Positions 1-8,251 of a stretch of DNA of 64,000 nucleotides are shown here, piece after piece. Made by a program: the position numbers and the translations under genes. The stretch's first letter is position 1, and each line of letters begins with the position of its first letter. Below the pieces are notes generated by a model. That model did not search any database and was not told where the DNA came from. It saw nothing but the letters and a program-made list of their open reading frames with translations. The DNA is taken from assembly GCF_018413605.1 (NCBI RefSeq), contig NZ_JAHCDN010000001.1:62001-126000 (forward strand). The letters run 5' to 3'. The DNA comes from Variovorax sp. PCZ-1. GTDB taxonomy: Bacteria; Pseudomonadota; Gammaproteobacteria; Burkholderiales; Burkholderiaceae_C.

Positions 1-1
1 T

Positions 2-904
2 GCGCCTGCACCTGCTGCTGGCCAAGTGCGAATCGCGCAGCGTGCCGTGGGTGTGAACTTCTTTGACATCTACGTTCGCAAGGGCTGGGTGCCTGGCATC
101 GTGGAGCCGCCTGCTGGTCTGGGCATGGAGGCGGTAGGCACGGTGCTGGATGTGGGTGATGGCGTGGGCGGCTTGCTCAGTGGTGATCGTGTGGCATATT
201 TATGTCCGCAGCCCGGCTCGTATTGCTCGGTGCGCACGGTGAGCCAAGAGCATGTGGTGCGCTTGCCTGCCTCTGTGGAGGACAACACAGCAGCAGCGCT
301 TTTGCTCAAAGGCATCACAGTGGATTACTTGCTGCGTGATTTGGGGCGCATACAAAAAGGCACGCGGATTCTGGTGCATGCTGCCGCTGGTGGCGTGGGC
401 TTGCTGCTCTGCTCCTGGGCGCGATCCATGGGAGCAACCGTGATGGGCACAGTATCGAGCGAAGCGAAGGCACGATTAGCGCGCGAATACGGATGTGAGC
501 ATGTGATCGTCACGCCGGATTACAAATTTGCGGATGCGGTGCAGCGGCTGGACGGTGCGCAAGTGATTGTGGATGGCTTGGGCGATGCGGCTCGCACTGA
601 AAACATGGCCGCTATTGCCGCGACAGGCCATTGGATCAGCTTAGGCCAAGCCAGCGGCCCATTGGCAGCAATTGATCCAGGATGGCTGAACCAAAAATCC
701 GTCACGCTCTCTCGCCCTGTGGTGTTTCACTACACCGCGACTCAACAAGCCTTGGCCGAGCGCGCAGCGCGTGTGTGGGCTGCGCTGGAATCTGGCGCTT
801 TGAGGCGCCCGCCAATTGAACAATACTCGCTCAACGCCGCTGGGCAAACGCATGAGCGCATGGAATCGCGCCAGAGCGCGGGCTCGCTGATCTTGACGGT
901 GTGA
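2..904 (+). CDS. NADPH:quinone oxidoreductase (zinc-independent MDR), 5' end cut by window edge
   Basis: Probably reduces quinones with NADPH in the cytoplasm. The frame is open from base 2, and the residues before the first possible GTG start (base 26) still look like family sequence leading into GVNFFDIYVRKG. The true start therefore lies outside the window, with about 25 residues missing. The Rossmann-fold nucleotide motif HAAAGGVG lies near residue 125 of the visible part, followed by the GATVMGT strand and helix. No zinc-ligand set is seen, which fits the quinone-reductase branch of the medium-chain dehydrogenases. The family is clear; the substrate is not known. Confidence 0.85.
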   Translation, partial: APAPAAGQVRIAQRAVGVNFFDIYVRKGWVPGIVEPPAGLGMEAVGTVLDVGDGVGGLLSGDRVAYLCPQPGSYCSVRTVSQEHVVRLPASVEDNTAAALLLKGITVDYLLRDLGRIQKGTRILVHAAAGGVGLLLCSWARSMGATVMGTVSSEAKARLAREYGCEHVIVTPDYKFADAVQRLDGAQVIVDGLGDAARTENMAAIAATGHWISLGQASGPLAAIDPGWLNQKSVTLSRPVVFHYTATQQALAERAARVWAALESGALRRPPIEQYSLNAAGQTHERMESRQSAGSLILTV

Positions 905-912
905 TCAGGCTA

Positions 913-1074
913 GGGAGCTTCTGAATAAGTCGTCGGGATGGAGCAGGCCTGGATTCGGGATGGGCTGCTAGGCGAAGAACGTAGCTTTAGCGGTGCTAAA
1001 GCGAGGCTTTTCAACAACGCAGACCGCCCGAAGACAGGCCTGATCTGCCCGAACAGACTTGTTCAGAAGCTCCC
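913..1074. mobile_element. MITE-like 162-bp inverted-repeat element, copy A
   Basis: The ends are inverted repeats of about 20 bp: the left end begins GGGAGCTTCTGAATAAGTC and the right end reads GACTTGTTCAGAAGCTCCC. TA flanks both sides (911-912 and 1075-1076). The middle holds a small hairpin, CTTTAGC-GGT-GCTAAAG. The interior matches the element at 1817-1978 in opposite orientation. It encodes nothing and is too short for a transposase, so it is best read as a non-autonomous element. The TA at its right end is part of the stop codon of the GST gene. Confidence 0.75.
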
Positions 1075-1739
1075 TACCCCATCAAGTTGAGCTGCAACCG
1101 CTCGCGCTCGATGACTTTGGCAATCGCAGGATGTGCAGCGAGCGTTTGGATATGCGCCCATGAGTGGGTGAATTGCGTGGGGTCAATGCCTGCGATGGAA
1201 CCCCAGCGATTGAAGGTCAACACATAGGCATCGAGCGCGGTGAGGTGATCATGGCCATAGGCTGCTGCTGCGTAGCTGCCGCCAGTTGCCTTGGCTTGTG
1301 CGACCAAGCTATTGATCTCACGCAATTGCTCGGCGAAGAGCTGCACGTTGTGCGCTTTGATGGTGGCTTGCGCTGCTGCATCGGGTGTGAATTTTTGCGG
1401 CATGAAGATGTGGGTGAAGGTGGGGTGAACGGTGTTGTTCATCCATGCCAAGGTTTGTAGGACGCGGGCTTTTTGCAGTGGATCGCTGGGTAGAAATTTA
1501 GCGGCGGGAAAACTCTCGGCGATGAAGGTGGTGATCGCTACGATTTGTGTGATGACTGCGCCTTCTGTCACGAGAACAGGTACTTGCGATTTGGGATTGA
1601 GCGCTTTGTATTCTTCGCTGTATTGCTCACCTTTGTGGATTTTCACCAACTTGGGCTCAAAGGCTGCGCCAGCAGCTTCAAGCAGCACATGCGGGACGAA
1701 GGAGCAGGCGCCGGGTGCGAAATAGAGCTGTAAAGACAT
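1074..1739 (-). CDS. Glutathione S-transferase family protein
   Basis: Cytosolic GST of 221 residues. The N-terminal thioredoxin-like domain begins MSLQLYFAPGACSFVPH; a proline-containing SQVPVL segment supplies the usual cis-Pro loop; an all-helical C-terminal domain follows. The ATG at 1739 is preferred because it follows a GAGA-type ribosome-binding site and gives the normal family N-terminus. An upstream in-frame start at 1772 would add residues that nearly reach the palindromic repeat at 1769. The stop codon is formed at the end of the MITE-like element (1074-1076). The gene sits alone between two inverted copies of that element. The substrate is unknown. Confidence 0.85.
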   Translation of the reverse strand: MSLQLYFAPGACSFVPHVLLEAAGAAFEPKLVKIHKGEQYSEEYKALNPKSQVPVLVTEGAVITQIVAITTFIAESFPAAKFLPSDPLQKARVLQTLAWMNNTVHPTFTHIFMPQKFTPDAAAQATIKAHNVQLFAEQLREINSLVAQAKATGGSYAAAAYGHDHLTALDAYVLTFNRWGSIAGIDPTQFTHSWAHIQTLAAHPAIAKVIERERLQLNLMG

Positions 1740-1768
1740 ATTTATCTCAATATTTAGATCAAAAGTGG

Positions 1769-1815
1769 CCAATCGCCGGCATAGATACTGCGCAGAGTGC
1801 TATTAATTTAATAGT
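1769..1815 (-). repeat. Dispersed palindromic element, intergenic copy
   Basis: Reverse-orientation copy, reading GCCGGC, then ACTGCGCA, then the AT-rich palindrome GCTATTAATTTAATAG. It abuts the MITE-like element at 1817. The same core recurs about 19 times in the window, mostly inside genes. Confidence 0.8.
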
Positions 1816-1816
1816 A

Positions 1817-1978
1817 AAGGATGTGCTGAACAAGTCATGCACGCGAATCAAGCCAGTTTTTGGGCGGTCTGCGTTGTTGAAAAGCCTCGCTTTAGCACCG
1901 CTAAAGCTACGTTTTTCGCCTAGCATCCCATCCCCAAAACAAGCTTGCTTCATCGCGCTGACTTATTCAGCACACCCT
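1817..1978. mobile_element. MITE-like 162-bp inverted-repeat element, copy B
   Basis: Same length as copy A and inverted relative to it. The interior (CGTAGCTTTAGCGGTGCTAA and the adjoining GCAGACCGCCC segment, on the minus strand) matches copy A closely. The ends read GGATGTGCTGAACAAGTC and GACTTATTCAGCACACCCT, so the termini have drifted more than the interior. TA flanks both sides. The right-hand TA (1979-1980) belongs to the TAA stop of the sbtB-like gene. Confidence 0.72.
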
Positions 1979-2280
1979 TAAAATTTCTCGCTACGCAGCA
2001 CCTGCACATCGGCGAAGTAGAGCGTGAGCCCGAAATCTTCTGCGTATTCTGCCAGCAGATGAGCGGCGAGCGCGTCGGCTACTTCGGGGCTGCAGATGGT
2101 TTTCATCTCGATGGTGCGGTCGTTGTCCCAACTCCCTGCGCGTGAGCCACGGTCTGAGCCGCCGCGCACATCCCAGATGGTGTAGCCATGCGCGCCGAAT
2201 TTTTTAGCGTCTTGAACTAGGCGTTTTTCGAGGGCGGCTTCGGCGAAGATGACGAGGAGTTTTTTTGGGTGTTTATCCAT
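1978..2280 (-). CDS. sbtB: P-II-like signalling protein (SbtB-type)
   Basis: A 100-residue small alpha/beta protein of the GlnB/P-II-like superfamily. The T-loop region carries the Gly/Ser/Arg-rich stretch GGSDRGSRAGSWDND instead of the uridylylated tyrosine of GlnB, which fits SbtB-type proteins. In cyanobacteria SbtB binds adenine nucleotides and gates the bicarbonate transporter SbtA. The gene lies 7 bp downstream of an sbtA-like gene in the same direction, which supports that pairing. Its TAA stop uses the TA at the edge of a MITE-like element. The family call is good; ligand and regulation are inferred. Confidence 0.75.
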   Translation of the reverse strand: MDKHPKKLLVIFAEAALEKRLVQDAKKFGAHGYTIWDVRGGSDRGSRAGSWDNDRTIEMKTICSPEVADALAAHLLAEYAEDFGLTLYFADVQVLRSEKF

Positions 2281-2287
2281 GTGATCC

Positions 2288-3250
2288 TCACGCTAATTTC
2301 TGAGCCAACCAGGTGTAGAGCGGCACGCCGACGACGATGTTGAAGGGGAAGCTGATGCCAAGCGCGGCAGCAATCGAGAGGCCCGCATTGCCTTGCGGCA
2401 CAGCCATACGCATGGCTGTCGGTGCGGCGATGTAGCTGGCACTGGCTGCGAGTGTGGCAAGGATGGCGATGCCGCCCGTTGATAGACCGAGGGCTTTGCC
2501 CAGTGCCGCGCCCATGAGCGAGAGTATGAGAGGCGAGACGATACCTACCGCGAGCAGTCGCAGCCCATAGCGTTTGACTTCGGGCAACTGCGCGCCAGCG
2601 ACCAAGCCCAGCTCCAACAAGAAGAGCGCGAGCACGCCTTTGAAGAGGTCGGTAAACAGCGGTGCAATCGGCGCAAGGCCTTGCTCGCCCATGACTGCGC
2701 CAATGATCAAACCGCCCACAAGCAGCAACACCGATTTGCCAAACAGCACTTCATGTGCAAGTTCACGCCAGTTGCCTTTGGCTTCGACTGATTTGCCCTC
2801 AAGCGCCTTTGCGCGATTGAGTTCACGCCGCGCTAAAAATACACCTGCCACAATGCCGGGCGCTTCCATCACCGCTACCCAGAGTGCGGCATGCGCTTCA
2901 AAAGCCACGCCCTGGCGCTGCAAATAGCTCGAAGCCACAGCAAACGTGACGACGCTGACTGAGCCATAGTGCGCTGCGAGCACGGCGCTATCCACACCCG
3001 AGAAACCCATGCGCTTGAGCACGGGCGTCATGAGCACAGGAATGAGCGCACCAAGCGCCATGCAAGCGAGGATTTGCGGAAGCACTGCAGCGAGGCTTTG
3101 CTTGTGCAGCTCAATGCCGCCTTTCAAGCCAATGGCGAGCAAGAGATACACCGACAGTGCTTCATACAAAGCCTGCGGCAGTTTCAAATCACTTTTCCCG
3201 AGGCGCGCAATCACGCCGAGGATGAAGAAGAGAACGACGGCATCAATCAT
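2288..3250 (-). CDS. sbtA: SbtA-type sodium-dependent bicarbonate permease
   Basis: A 320-residue polytopic membrane protein of about ten hydrophobic segments in two related halves, with a hydrophilic linker near residues 145-165 (RRELNRAKALEGKSVEAKGN). The first helix contains FFILGVIARLGKSDLKLPQ, as in the SbtA family (formerly DUF897). SbtA proteins import bicarbonate with sodium. The P-II-like gene immediately downstream is the usual partner. No RuBisCO or carboxysome gene is visible nearby, so the role here could be to feed carboxylases in a heterotroph. Confidence 0.8.
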   Translation of the reverse strand: MIDAVVLFFILGVIARLGKSDLKLPQALYEALSVYLLLAIGLKGGIELHKQSLAAVLPQILACMALGALIPVLMTPVLKRMGFSGVDSAVLAAHYGSVSVVTFAVASSYLQRQGVAFEAHAALWVAVMEAPGIVAGVFLARRELNRAKALEGKSVEAKGNWRELAHEVLFGKSVLLLVGGLIIGAVMGEQGLAPIAPLFTDLFKGVLALFLLELGLVAGAQLPEVKRYGLRLLAVGIVSPLILSLMGAALGKALGLSTGGIAILATLAASASYIAAPTAMRMAVPQGNAGLSIAAALGISFPFNIVVGVPLYTWLAQKLA

Positions 3251-3252
3251 GT

Positions 3253-3735
3253 TTAGAGTAGTAAGGGTGTTGAGGCAATCGCGGCTTGCTCGCGCGTCTC
3301 GGCCGCCCGCTCAGCATAGCGGTTAAATCGCCAAGAAGTACCCTCTTGCGTGATGCGTTGCCATACAGCGCGTTTGGCGGCTGGGCTCATCTCAGGCCAG
3401 TACTGCACCTCGGCAAACTTGCGCCCACAGCCTTTGCAAAAATCATCGCCTTGGCTGGTGGAGCAAATCGCGATGCAGGGCGTGTCTGGTGTGCTTTCAT
3501 ACCAGGCCAACCAGGCATCCATGGCCTTCTTCGGCATGGAAAATTCACTGGCGCGATCTTGCTTGTGAAACACCATGAGTGCGTAAATTTCCGCAAGCGC
3601 TCTGAGCGGCGCGGCAAGCGTCACACCATCGGGCGAGGGGCTTTTGATGCGCCAGTAGTTGATAGCGGCTTCGATATCGCTGATGTGGATGCCGACAGGC
3701 TCGGTGCGGAAAGGATCGTGCAGGGCATCAGACAT
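3253..3735 (-). CDS. DUF3717-DUF1289 fusion protein
   Basis: 160 residues. The N-terminal third (HISDIEAAINYWRIKSP) matches the small DUF3717 family. The second half (PCIAICSTSQGDDFCKGCGR) carries the four-cysteine DUF1289 motif, a predicted Fe-S or zinc site as in E. coli YdhL. A W-P-E-M-S-P-A-A-K-R segment closes the DUF1289 core. It lies 2 bp upstream of sbtA on the same strand and may share its transcript. The function is unknown; the domain assignment is firm. Confidence 0.75.
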   Translation of the reverse strand: MSDALHDPFRTEPVGIHISDIEAAINYWRIKSPSPDGVTLAAPLRALAEIYALMVFHKQDRASEFSMPKKAMDAWLAWYESTPDTPCIAICSTSQGDDFCKGCGRKFAEVQYWPEMSPAAKRAVWQRITQEGTSWRFNRYAERAAETREQAAIASTPLLL

Positions 3736-3786
3736 GGGAGAGGGATGATAACCCTTGTTTGGGGCATGTTGGCTGAATGAAGAAAG

Positions 3787-3879
3787 GAACGCGAAAGACG
3801 CAAAAATTACGCAAAAAGCGCAAAAAAGAAAAGGGCTTTCTTCTGCGATTTCTGCGCAATTTTTGCGTCTTTTGCGTTC
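3787..3879. repeat. Long palindrome of the GCAAAAGACGCAAAA type
   Basis: The left arm GAACGCGAAAGACGCAAAAA and the right arm TTTTTGCGTCTTTTGCGTTC are near-perfect inverted repeats around an AAGGGCTTTC centre, so the region can form a long stem. A related palindrome lies at 57615-57754. It sits in the gap between the yebC-like gene and the DUF3717 gene and could fold in RNA read from either strand. Confidence 0.8.
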
Positions 3880-3897
3880 TCTTGCTTAGAGTGCTAA

Positions 3898-4605
3898 TCA
3901 AGCCAAAGCAACGTACACATTTTGCACATCATCATTGCCATCAATCGCCGCCAAGAAAGCTTCCACTTCTTCCAAAGCCTCTGCAGAAAGCGAAGAGGAG
4001 CTAACAGGATTCTTCGGCTTGTAACCCAGCTTGGCTGACAGCACAGTAAAACCTTGTGCGGGCAAGGCGCGGCTCACGGCATCGAGATCGGCTGCATCGG
4101 TGATGAAGTGGGCGGTGTTGTCTTCCGCATTCAATTCAAAATCTTGCGCGCCTGCTTCAATGGCGGCCATCTCTGCGTCTGATCCTGCCGCGCCTTCTGC
4201 TTCAATCATGCCCACATGATCGAAATCCCAAGCGACGGAGCCACTCGTGCCCAGCTGCCCTTTGCGGAAGAGCACGCGCATCTCGGGTGCGGTGCGGTTG
4301 ACGTTGTCCGTCAAGCATTCGACCATGAGCGCGACTTGATGCGGCGCGAAGCCTTCATACATCACATGTGAGTAGCTAACCGCATCCGCGCCTGTACCCG
4401 AGCCTTTTTTGATGGCGCGATCAATTGTGTCTTTGGGCATCGAGACTTTGCGCGCTTGCTCCAAGGCCATGCGCAGCTTGGAGTTACCCGCAGGATCGGC
4501 GCCGGCTTTGGCGGCCACCACGATGTCTTTGGCCAAGCGGCCGAAAATTTTTCCTCTGGCATTCGCTGCGAGTTCTTTGCCTTTGGCTTTCCATTGTGCG
4601 CCCAT
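3898..4605 (-). CDS. YebC/PmpR family protein
   Basis: 235 residues, starting [19 protein letters not shown], with the family's [17 protein letters not shown] and YEGFAP motifs. The three-domain YebC fold is complete, and the acidic C-terminus ([20 protein letters not shown]) is typical. YebC proteins were first called DNA-binding regulators; recent work links them to translation of proline stretches. The window itself holds a protein with very long proline runs (49766-51406), which may be coincidence. The gene is followed 16 bp later by the uracil-DNA glycosylase ORF on the opposite side, both read on the minus strand. Confidence 0.88.
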   Translation of the reverse strand: MGAQWKAKGKELAANARGKIFGRLAKDIVVAAKAGADPAGNSKLRMALEQARKVSMPKDTIDRAIKKGSGTGADAVSYSHVMYEGFAPHQVALMVECLTDNVNRTAPEMRVLFRKGQLGTSGSVAWDFDHVGMIEAEGAAGSDAEMAAIEAGAQDFELNAEDNTAHFITDAADLDAVSRALPAQGFTVLSAKLGYKPKNPVSSSSLSAEALEEVEAFLAAIDGNDDVQNVYVALA

Positions 4606-4621
4606 GATGTGCTTCCTAGGT

Positions 4622-5335
4622 TCAAGAAAATAATGTGTTGTCGCCGATGAACTGCCGCGCTGCTTTGAAATGCCCGCAGCCGATAAAGGGCTCGGGCGGG
4701 CGCAATGCGGATAGTGGCGAGGGGTGATTGGCCTTCAGTATCAAATGTCTTTGATCCGTATTGTGCTTTTGGATCAGCTCCTGCTTGGCTTGCGCGTGGC
4801 CGCCCCAGAGCAGGAAGGCGACGGGGGATGCCTTTTTAGCGCAGGCTTCGATGATCTTATCGGTAAGCTGCTCCCAGCCTTTTTTGGCATGGCTGGCCGG
4901 CAGGCCGTCTTCCACGGTGAGGGTGGTGTTGAGAAGCAAAATACCTTGCGCTGCCCAGTTCATGAGCGAGCCGTGTGCTGCTGGAGGGATACCCAGATCA
5001 CGCTCACGCTCTTTGAACATATTGCGCAAGCTCGGTGGGATTTTCACGCCTTGAGCTACTGAGAAAGCTAGGCCTTCAGCTTGGCCTGCACCGTGATAAG
5101 GGTCTTGCCCAAGAATCACAATGCGTACGTCTTGGAGAGCAGTGAGTGAGAGCGCTTTCAAAGGCTCGGGAGGATAGATGATCGCGTTTGCAGCGCGGCG
5201 TTCTTGCAAAAACTTTTGAAGCGATTGGCCAGTCGCAGCTTGCAAGAAATCCTGCACGATATCTTGCCAATCCGCATGCAGGCCGGCGATGGATAAATCG
5301 CTCTTTTCTTCTAAATTAGAGAACAAATCACTCAT
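4622..5335 (-). CDS. ung: Uracil-DNA glycosylase, family 1
   Basis: 237 residues. It removes uracil from DNA at the start of base excision repair. The water-activating motif GQDPYHG, the [11 protein letters not shown] segment and the HPSPLSALR minor-groove loop are all present, and the length is normal. A palindromic element fills the space between this start and the end of trpC (5336-5380). A second, unrelated uracil glycosylase (Fe-S type) is encoded at 39399-40358. Confidence 0.95.
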   Translation of the reverse strand: MSDLFSNLEEKSDLSIAGLHADWQDIVQDFLQAATGQSLQKFLQERRAANAIIYPPEPLKALSLTALQDVRIVILGQDPYHGAGQAEGLAFSVAQGVKIPPSLRNMFKERERDLGIPPAAHGSLMNWAAQGILLLNTTLTVEDGLPASHAKKGWEQLTDKIIEACAKKASPVAFLLWGGHAQAKQELIQKHNTDQRHLILKANHPSPLSALRPPEPFIGCGHFKAARQFIGDNTLFS

Positions 5336-5380
5336 TTGCCGGCGTACTTACTGCGCGAAGTGCTATCGAATTTATAGTAT
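5336..5380 (-). repeat. Dispersed palindromic element, intergenic copy
   Basis: Reverse copy: TGCCGGCG, then TACTGCGCG, then GTGCTATCGAATTTATAG. It fills the whole ung-trpC gap, starting at the ung start codon and ending next to the trpC stop. Confidence 0.8.
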
Positions 5381-6250
5381 TTAAGCAAACAATTCAGCCA
5401 AAGCCAAGCCCGGTTCATTAGCGCGCATGAAGGTCTCGCCCACGAGGAAGGCGTGCACGTTCGCATCGCGCATACGCTGCACATCGGCTCGCGTGAGGAT
5501 GCCGCTCTCAGTCACCAGCAATTTGTCTTTCGGCACATCAGCGAGCATGGAGAGGGTCGTGTCCAGCGTCACATCAAACGTGCGCAAGTTGCGGTTGTTG
5601 ATGCCGAGCATGGTTTTGCTGGGCACATTCTTGAGCTTCAAAGCACGCTCCAGCTCCGCGCGATCATGCACTTCCACGAGAACGCCCATATCCAAGCTGA
5701 GCGCACAAGCTTGAAGATCCGCCATTTGCGCATCATCCAAACAAGCCGCGATCAGCAAAATGCAATCCGCGCCCATGGAGCGAGATTCATAAATTTGATA
5801 CGGCTCGATCATGAAGTCTTTGCGCAGCACGGGCAGCTCGCAGGAGGCTCTGGCCAGCTTGAGAAAATCGGGTTCGCCTTGAAAAAACTGGCGATCCGTG
5901 AGCACGGAAAGGCAGGCCGCCGAGATGATCTTGGCCTTCGCTGCATCACTGAGCTTGCCCGTCTTCTCCGCTTTCATAATGGCTGCTGTGTTGCCCAATG
6001 CATAGCTCTGCGCGATATCTGCCGCATCAAAATCCTCGCGGATCACGCCTTTAGAGGGCGAGGCTTTTTTCACCTCAGCGATCACGGCAGCGTGACCGTT
6101 AGCGATCTTGGCCCGCATCGCGCCCACGAAATCACGCACGATGACGCGGCTCTCAGCATCGGCACGCAACACCTCAGGGGAGATTTTTTGTTTAGCAGCA
6201 GCGATTTCTTCGCGCTTGACGGCGATGATTTTGTTCAGGATATCGGTCAT
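5381..6250 (-). CDS. trpC: Indole-3-glycerol phosphate synthase
   Basis: 289 residues forming a complete (beta/alpha)8 barrel. It catalyses the ring closure that makes indole-3-glycerol phosphate in tryptophan synthesis. Diagnostic motifs are [12 protein letters not shown] near residue 60, [26 protein letters not shown], and [12 protein letters not shown]. The remaining trp genes are not in the window; upstream on this strand lies a protease gene rather than trpD. Confidence 0.95.
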   Translation of the reverse strand: MTDILNKIIAVKREEIAAAKQKISPEVLRADAESRVIVRDFVGAMRAKIANGHAAVIAEVKKASPSKGVIREDFDAADIAQSYALGNTAAIMKAEKTGKLSDAAKAKIISAACLSVLTDRQFFQGEPDFLKLARASCELPVLRKDFMIEPYQIYESRSMGADCILLIAACLDDAQMADLQACALSLDMGVLVEVHDRAELERALKLKNVPSKTMLGINNRNLRTFDVTLDTTLSMLADVPKDKLLVTESGILTRADVQRMRDANVHAFLVGETFMRANEPGLALAELFA

Positions 6251-6309
6251 ACCCTGATTATCGTCGCTATAAGCGTGCTCTCATGCGAAGGTCTAAGCTC
6301 GGGATCGGA

Positions 6310-7566
6310 TCAGTTGGTGATACGCTGCAACACAATTTCTTCGTCAATTTTTCCAGCAGAACCGGGAACGTAGGCAGTGAGCTTGACAATTCGCTTAAGA
6401 CTCTCTGAATACCAAGCTGTCGCCTCGTAGCCTGTGCCGTAGCCACCGCGAGACGTGGTGATTTCGCGAAATCCCGTGAATCGGAAGATGCGCGTGTCAA
6501 ATTCGCCGGCTGGTGTAACGAGTTTGGTTTCGCCAACAAAATTCGCTGACAATTTGTATCGGATTTCTGGTTGCAAATGTGCAGTCGAGTTGACGGACCA
6601 CTGGCCTTGCCGTGCAGAGTCTGCAGTGACCCAGCCGCCTTGGCCGTTGAGGCTATCGATTTCTGACAAACTGCGTTGCTTGGAGATCAAGACGCGCCCG
6701 TTCAAGTTTTCGGTGCGGTCGCCGCCGTTGAAGACGATGCTATCGCCATCGAAGCGGTCTACTCGCAAGTTGACCGACTGCTGCTGACCGGTCATGCGAT
6801 CTGTGATGGTGTATTCCAAAATTTGACCCACGTGGTAAGCGCCGCGTTTTTGAGCACCCACACGCGCACCGGTGGCCACCGTCGTTGCGTTTTGTGCATT
6901 TTCCCGTGCAGCAAGAGCCGCTTGGGCTCGGGCTGGCACCTCAGCGATCCAACTGCCTGGCACGGCGAAGTTGAGATTTTGTGAGTCACGCCTGATCAAC
7001 GTGGTGATACCTATTAAGCGGCCTTGGTTGTCAAATAAGCCACCACCGCTTGAGCCTGGCGAAATGGGCGCAGTGGTTTGTACGAATTCGATCGTTTTTC
7101 CGTCGTCACTGCGCCGCAGGCCAGACACCAAGCCGTCGCTGAGCGTCACTTCTAGGCCGCGCGGATTACCGATAGCAAACGCTTTCTGCCCAACTTTAAG
7201 AGTGTCAACTGATACGATACCAACCACGGGTGCGCTGAAATTTCGTACGGTGATCTGGCACAGATCACGTTCGGTATCCGCATGCTGCAAGGTCGCGCCA
7301 AACGAGACATTGTCTCTTTTGATGGCAAATGAGGCTGCTTTGGCCAGCACATGACAGTTTGTAATCAGCGTACCGGGTGCAATCACGACGGCGCTGCCAG
7401 TGGCTAAGGCTCGCTCGCTCTTGTCAAAGGTGGTGACACCCCAAACGCTAGGCGCCACTTTCTCGAACAGTTGTTCCGAAGTAAGTTCGTTGGCGGTGCT
7501 GACACCCGAGGAGATCAGTAAGCCTGCAGCCCAGATGAGGGTGGGTATCGATGATGTGGTTCTCAT
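6310..7566 (-). CDS. Secreted trypsin-like serine protease (HtrA-like core, no PDZ)
   Basis: 418 residues with an N-terminal signal peptide ending near STANE. The catalytic triad can be read: His in NCHVLA, Asp in ERDLCQI and Ser in PGSSGGGLF. The protease core spans about residues 30-220. No PDZ domain follows; instead there is a beta-rich C-terminal region of about 180 residues (YTITDRMTGQQQSVNLRVDRF onward) without a domain I can name. It likely acts in the periplasm. It lies 8 bp downstream of a lipoprotein gene, so the two may be cotranscribed. Confidence 0.8.
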   Translation of the reverse strand: MRTTSSIPTLIWAAGLLISSGVSTANELTSEQLFEKVAPSVWGVTTFDKSERALATGSAVVIAPGTLITNCHVLAKAASFAIKRDNVSFGATLQHADTERDLCQITVRNFSAPVVGIVSVDTLKVGQKAFAIGNPRGLEVTLSDGLVSGLRRSDDGKTIEFVQTTAPISPGSSGGGLFDNQGRLIGITTLIRRDSQNLNFAVPGSWIAEVPARAQAALAARENAQNATTVATGARVGAQKRGAYHVGQILEYTITDRMTGQQQSVNLRVDRFDGDSIVFNGGDRTENLNGRVLISKQRSLSEIDSLNGQGGWVTADSARQGQWSVNSTAHLQPEIRYKLSANFVGETKLVTPAGEFDTRIFRFTGFREITTSRGGYGTGYEATAWYSESLKRIVKLTAYVPGSAGKIDEEIVLQRITN

Positions 7567-7573
7567 AGAGATG

Positions 7574-8251
7574 TCAGGGTTGTTTGGGTAATAAATCTTT
7601 CAAATCATCCAGTGATGTACCAGATCGCGAGCCATCGGGTGTCTTGGGCACTTGGGCTCGGTTGGGATCGCTGGAGCTCGATTCCATAGGTTTGCCCAGA
7701 TCCGCTGAATTGAGGGGGGTACACCACGGATCCGCTTCAACGAAGGCCGCTCTGAGTGTGCGGCGTGCCGCGGATGGCTCTTTATCACCGGCGATCGACT
7801 TGGTTGTGTTGAGCGCGATCATGTAGCAGCGTTGCTGATCCCAAAACATTCTTAAGCCGTAAATATTACTGGCCTTGGCTTCAAAACTCACCGCAATGCT
7901 ACATGTGTAGCCTCCGTCTTGCAGGTAAAGAGCATAGCTGTGACGTTTGTCGGGTTCGATACGAATTTCTGCGGTTTTATTGCTACTGCTCCCCCCAACG
8001 ATCTTTCTTCCTTGGCAGGTGTCGCCCTTGTCGAAGGTGTATAGCGTCCAGTTGTTTGCATTGACACCTTGCGCATCGATCTCGACCCTTGCGGCATTGG
8101 CTGCTACGGCATTTACGTACGGGGCTGTAGGCGCGCAGGATACCAATCCAAGCAGCACGGGCAAAACGGATATTTTTAAGCCAAGGCGTACCTGAGGATG
8201 TATAAAACTGATCATTTTGTAGCAAGCATTTTTTATCATTATTCCACTCAT
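7574..8251 (-). CDS. Predicted lipoprotein, function unknown
   Basis: Up to 225 residues. A hydrophobic segment ends in the lipobox LLGLVSC, so the mature protein should be lipid-anchored from Cys39 (counting from 8251). The mature part is beta-rich with several cysteines (DTCQG, YTCSI, QQRCY, DPWCT) and a Ser/Pro-rich tail. The ATG at 8251 overlaps the modC stop as ATGA; an internal ATG at 8215 gives a more usual signal-peptide length and is a real alternative. Its neighbour downstream is the secreted protease. I do not recognise the family. Confidence 0.65.
   Translation of the reverse strand: MSGIMIKNACYKMISFIHPQVRLGLKISVLPVLLGLVSCAPTAPYVNAVAANAARVEIDAQGVNANNWTLYTFDKGDTCQGRKIVGGSSSNKTAEIRIEPDKRHSYALYLQDGGYTCSIAVSFEAKASNIYGLRMFWDQQRCYMIALNTTKSIAGDKEPSAARRTLRAAFVEADPWCTPLNSADLGKPMESSSSDPNRAQVPKTPDGSRSGTSLDDLKDLLPKQP

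Noticed and set aside
906-1980. Composite transposon carrying the GST gene
   Set aside because: Two inverted elements flank GST, but neither has a transposase and no target duplication is visible around the whole unit; independent insertions are simpler.
5453-6373. 306-residue plus-strand ORF across trpC
   Set aside because: It is antisense to a clear trpC with all motifs; its composition (His/Arg-rich) is typical of a shadow frame.
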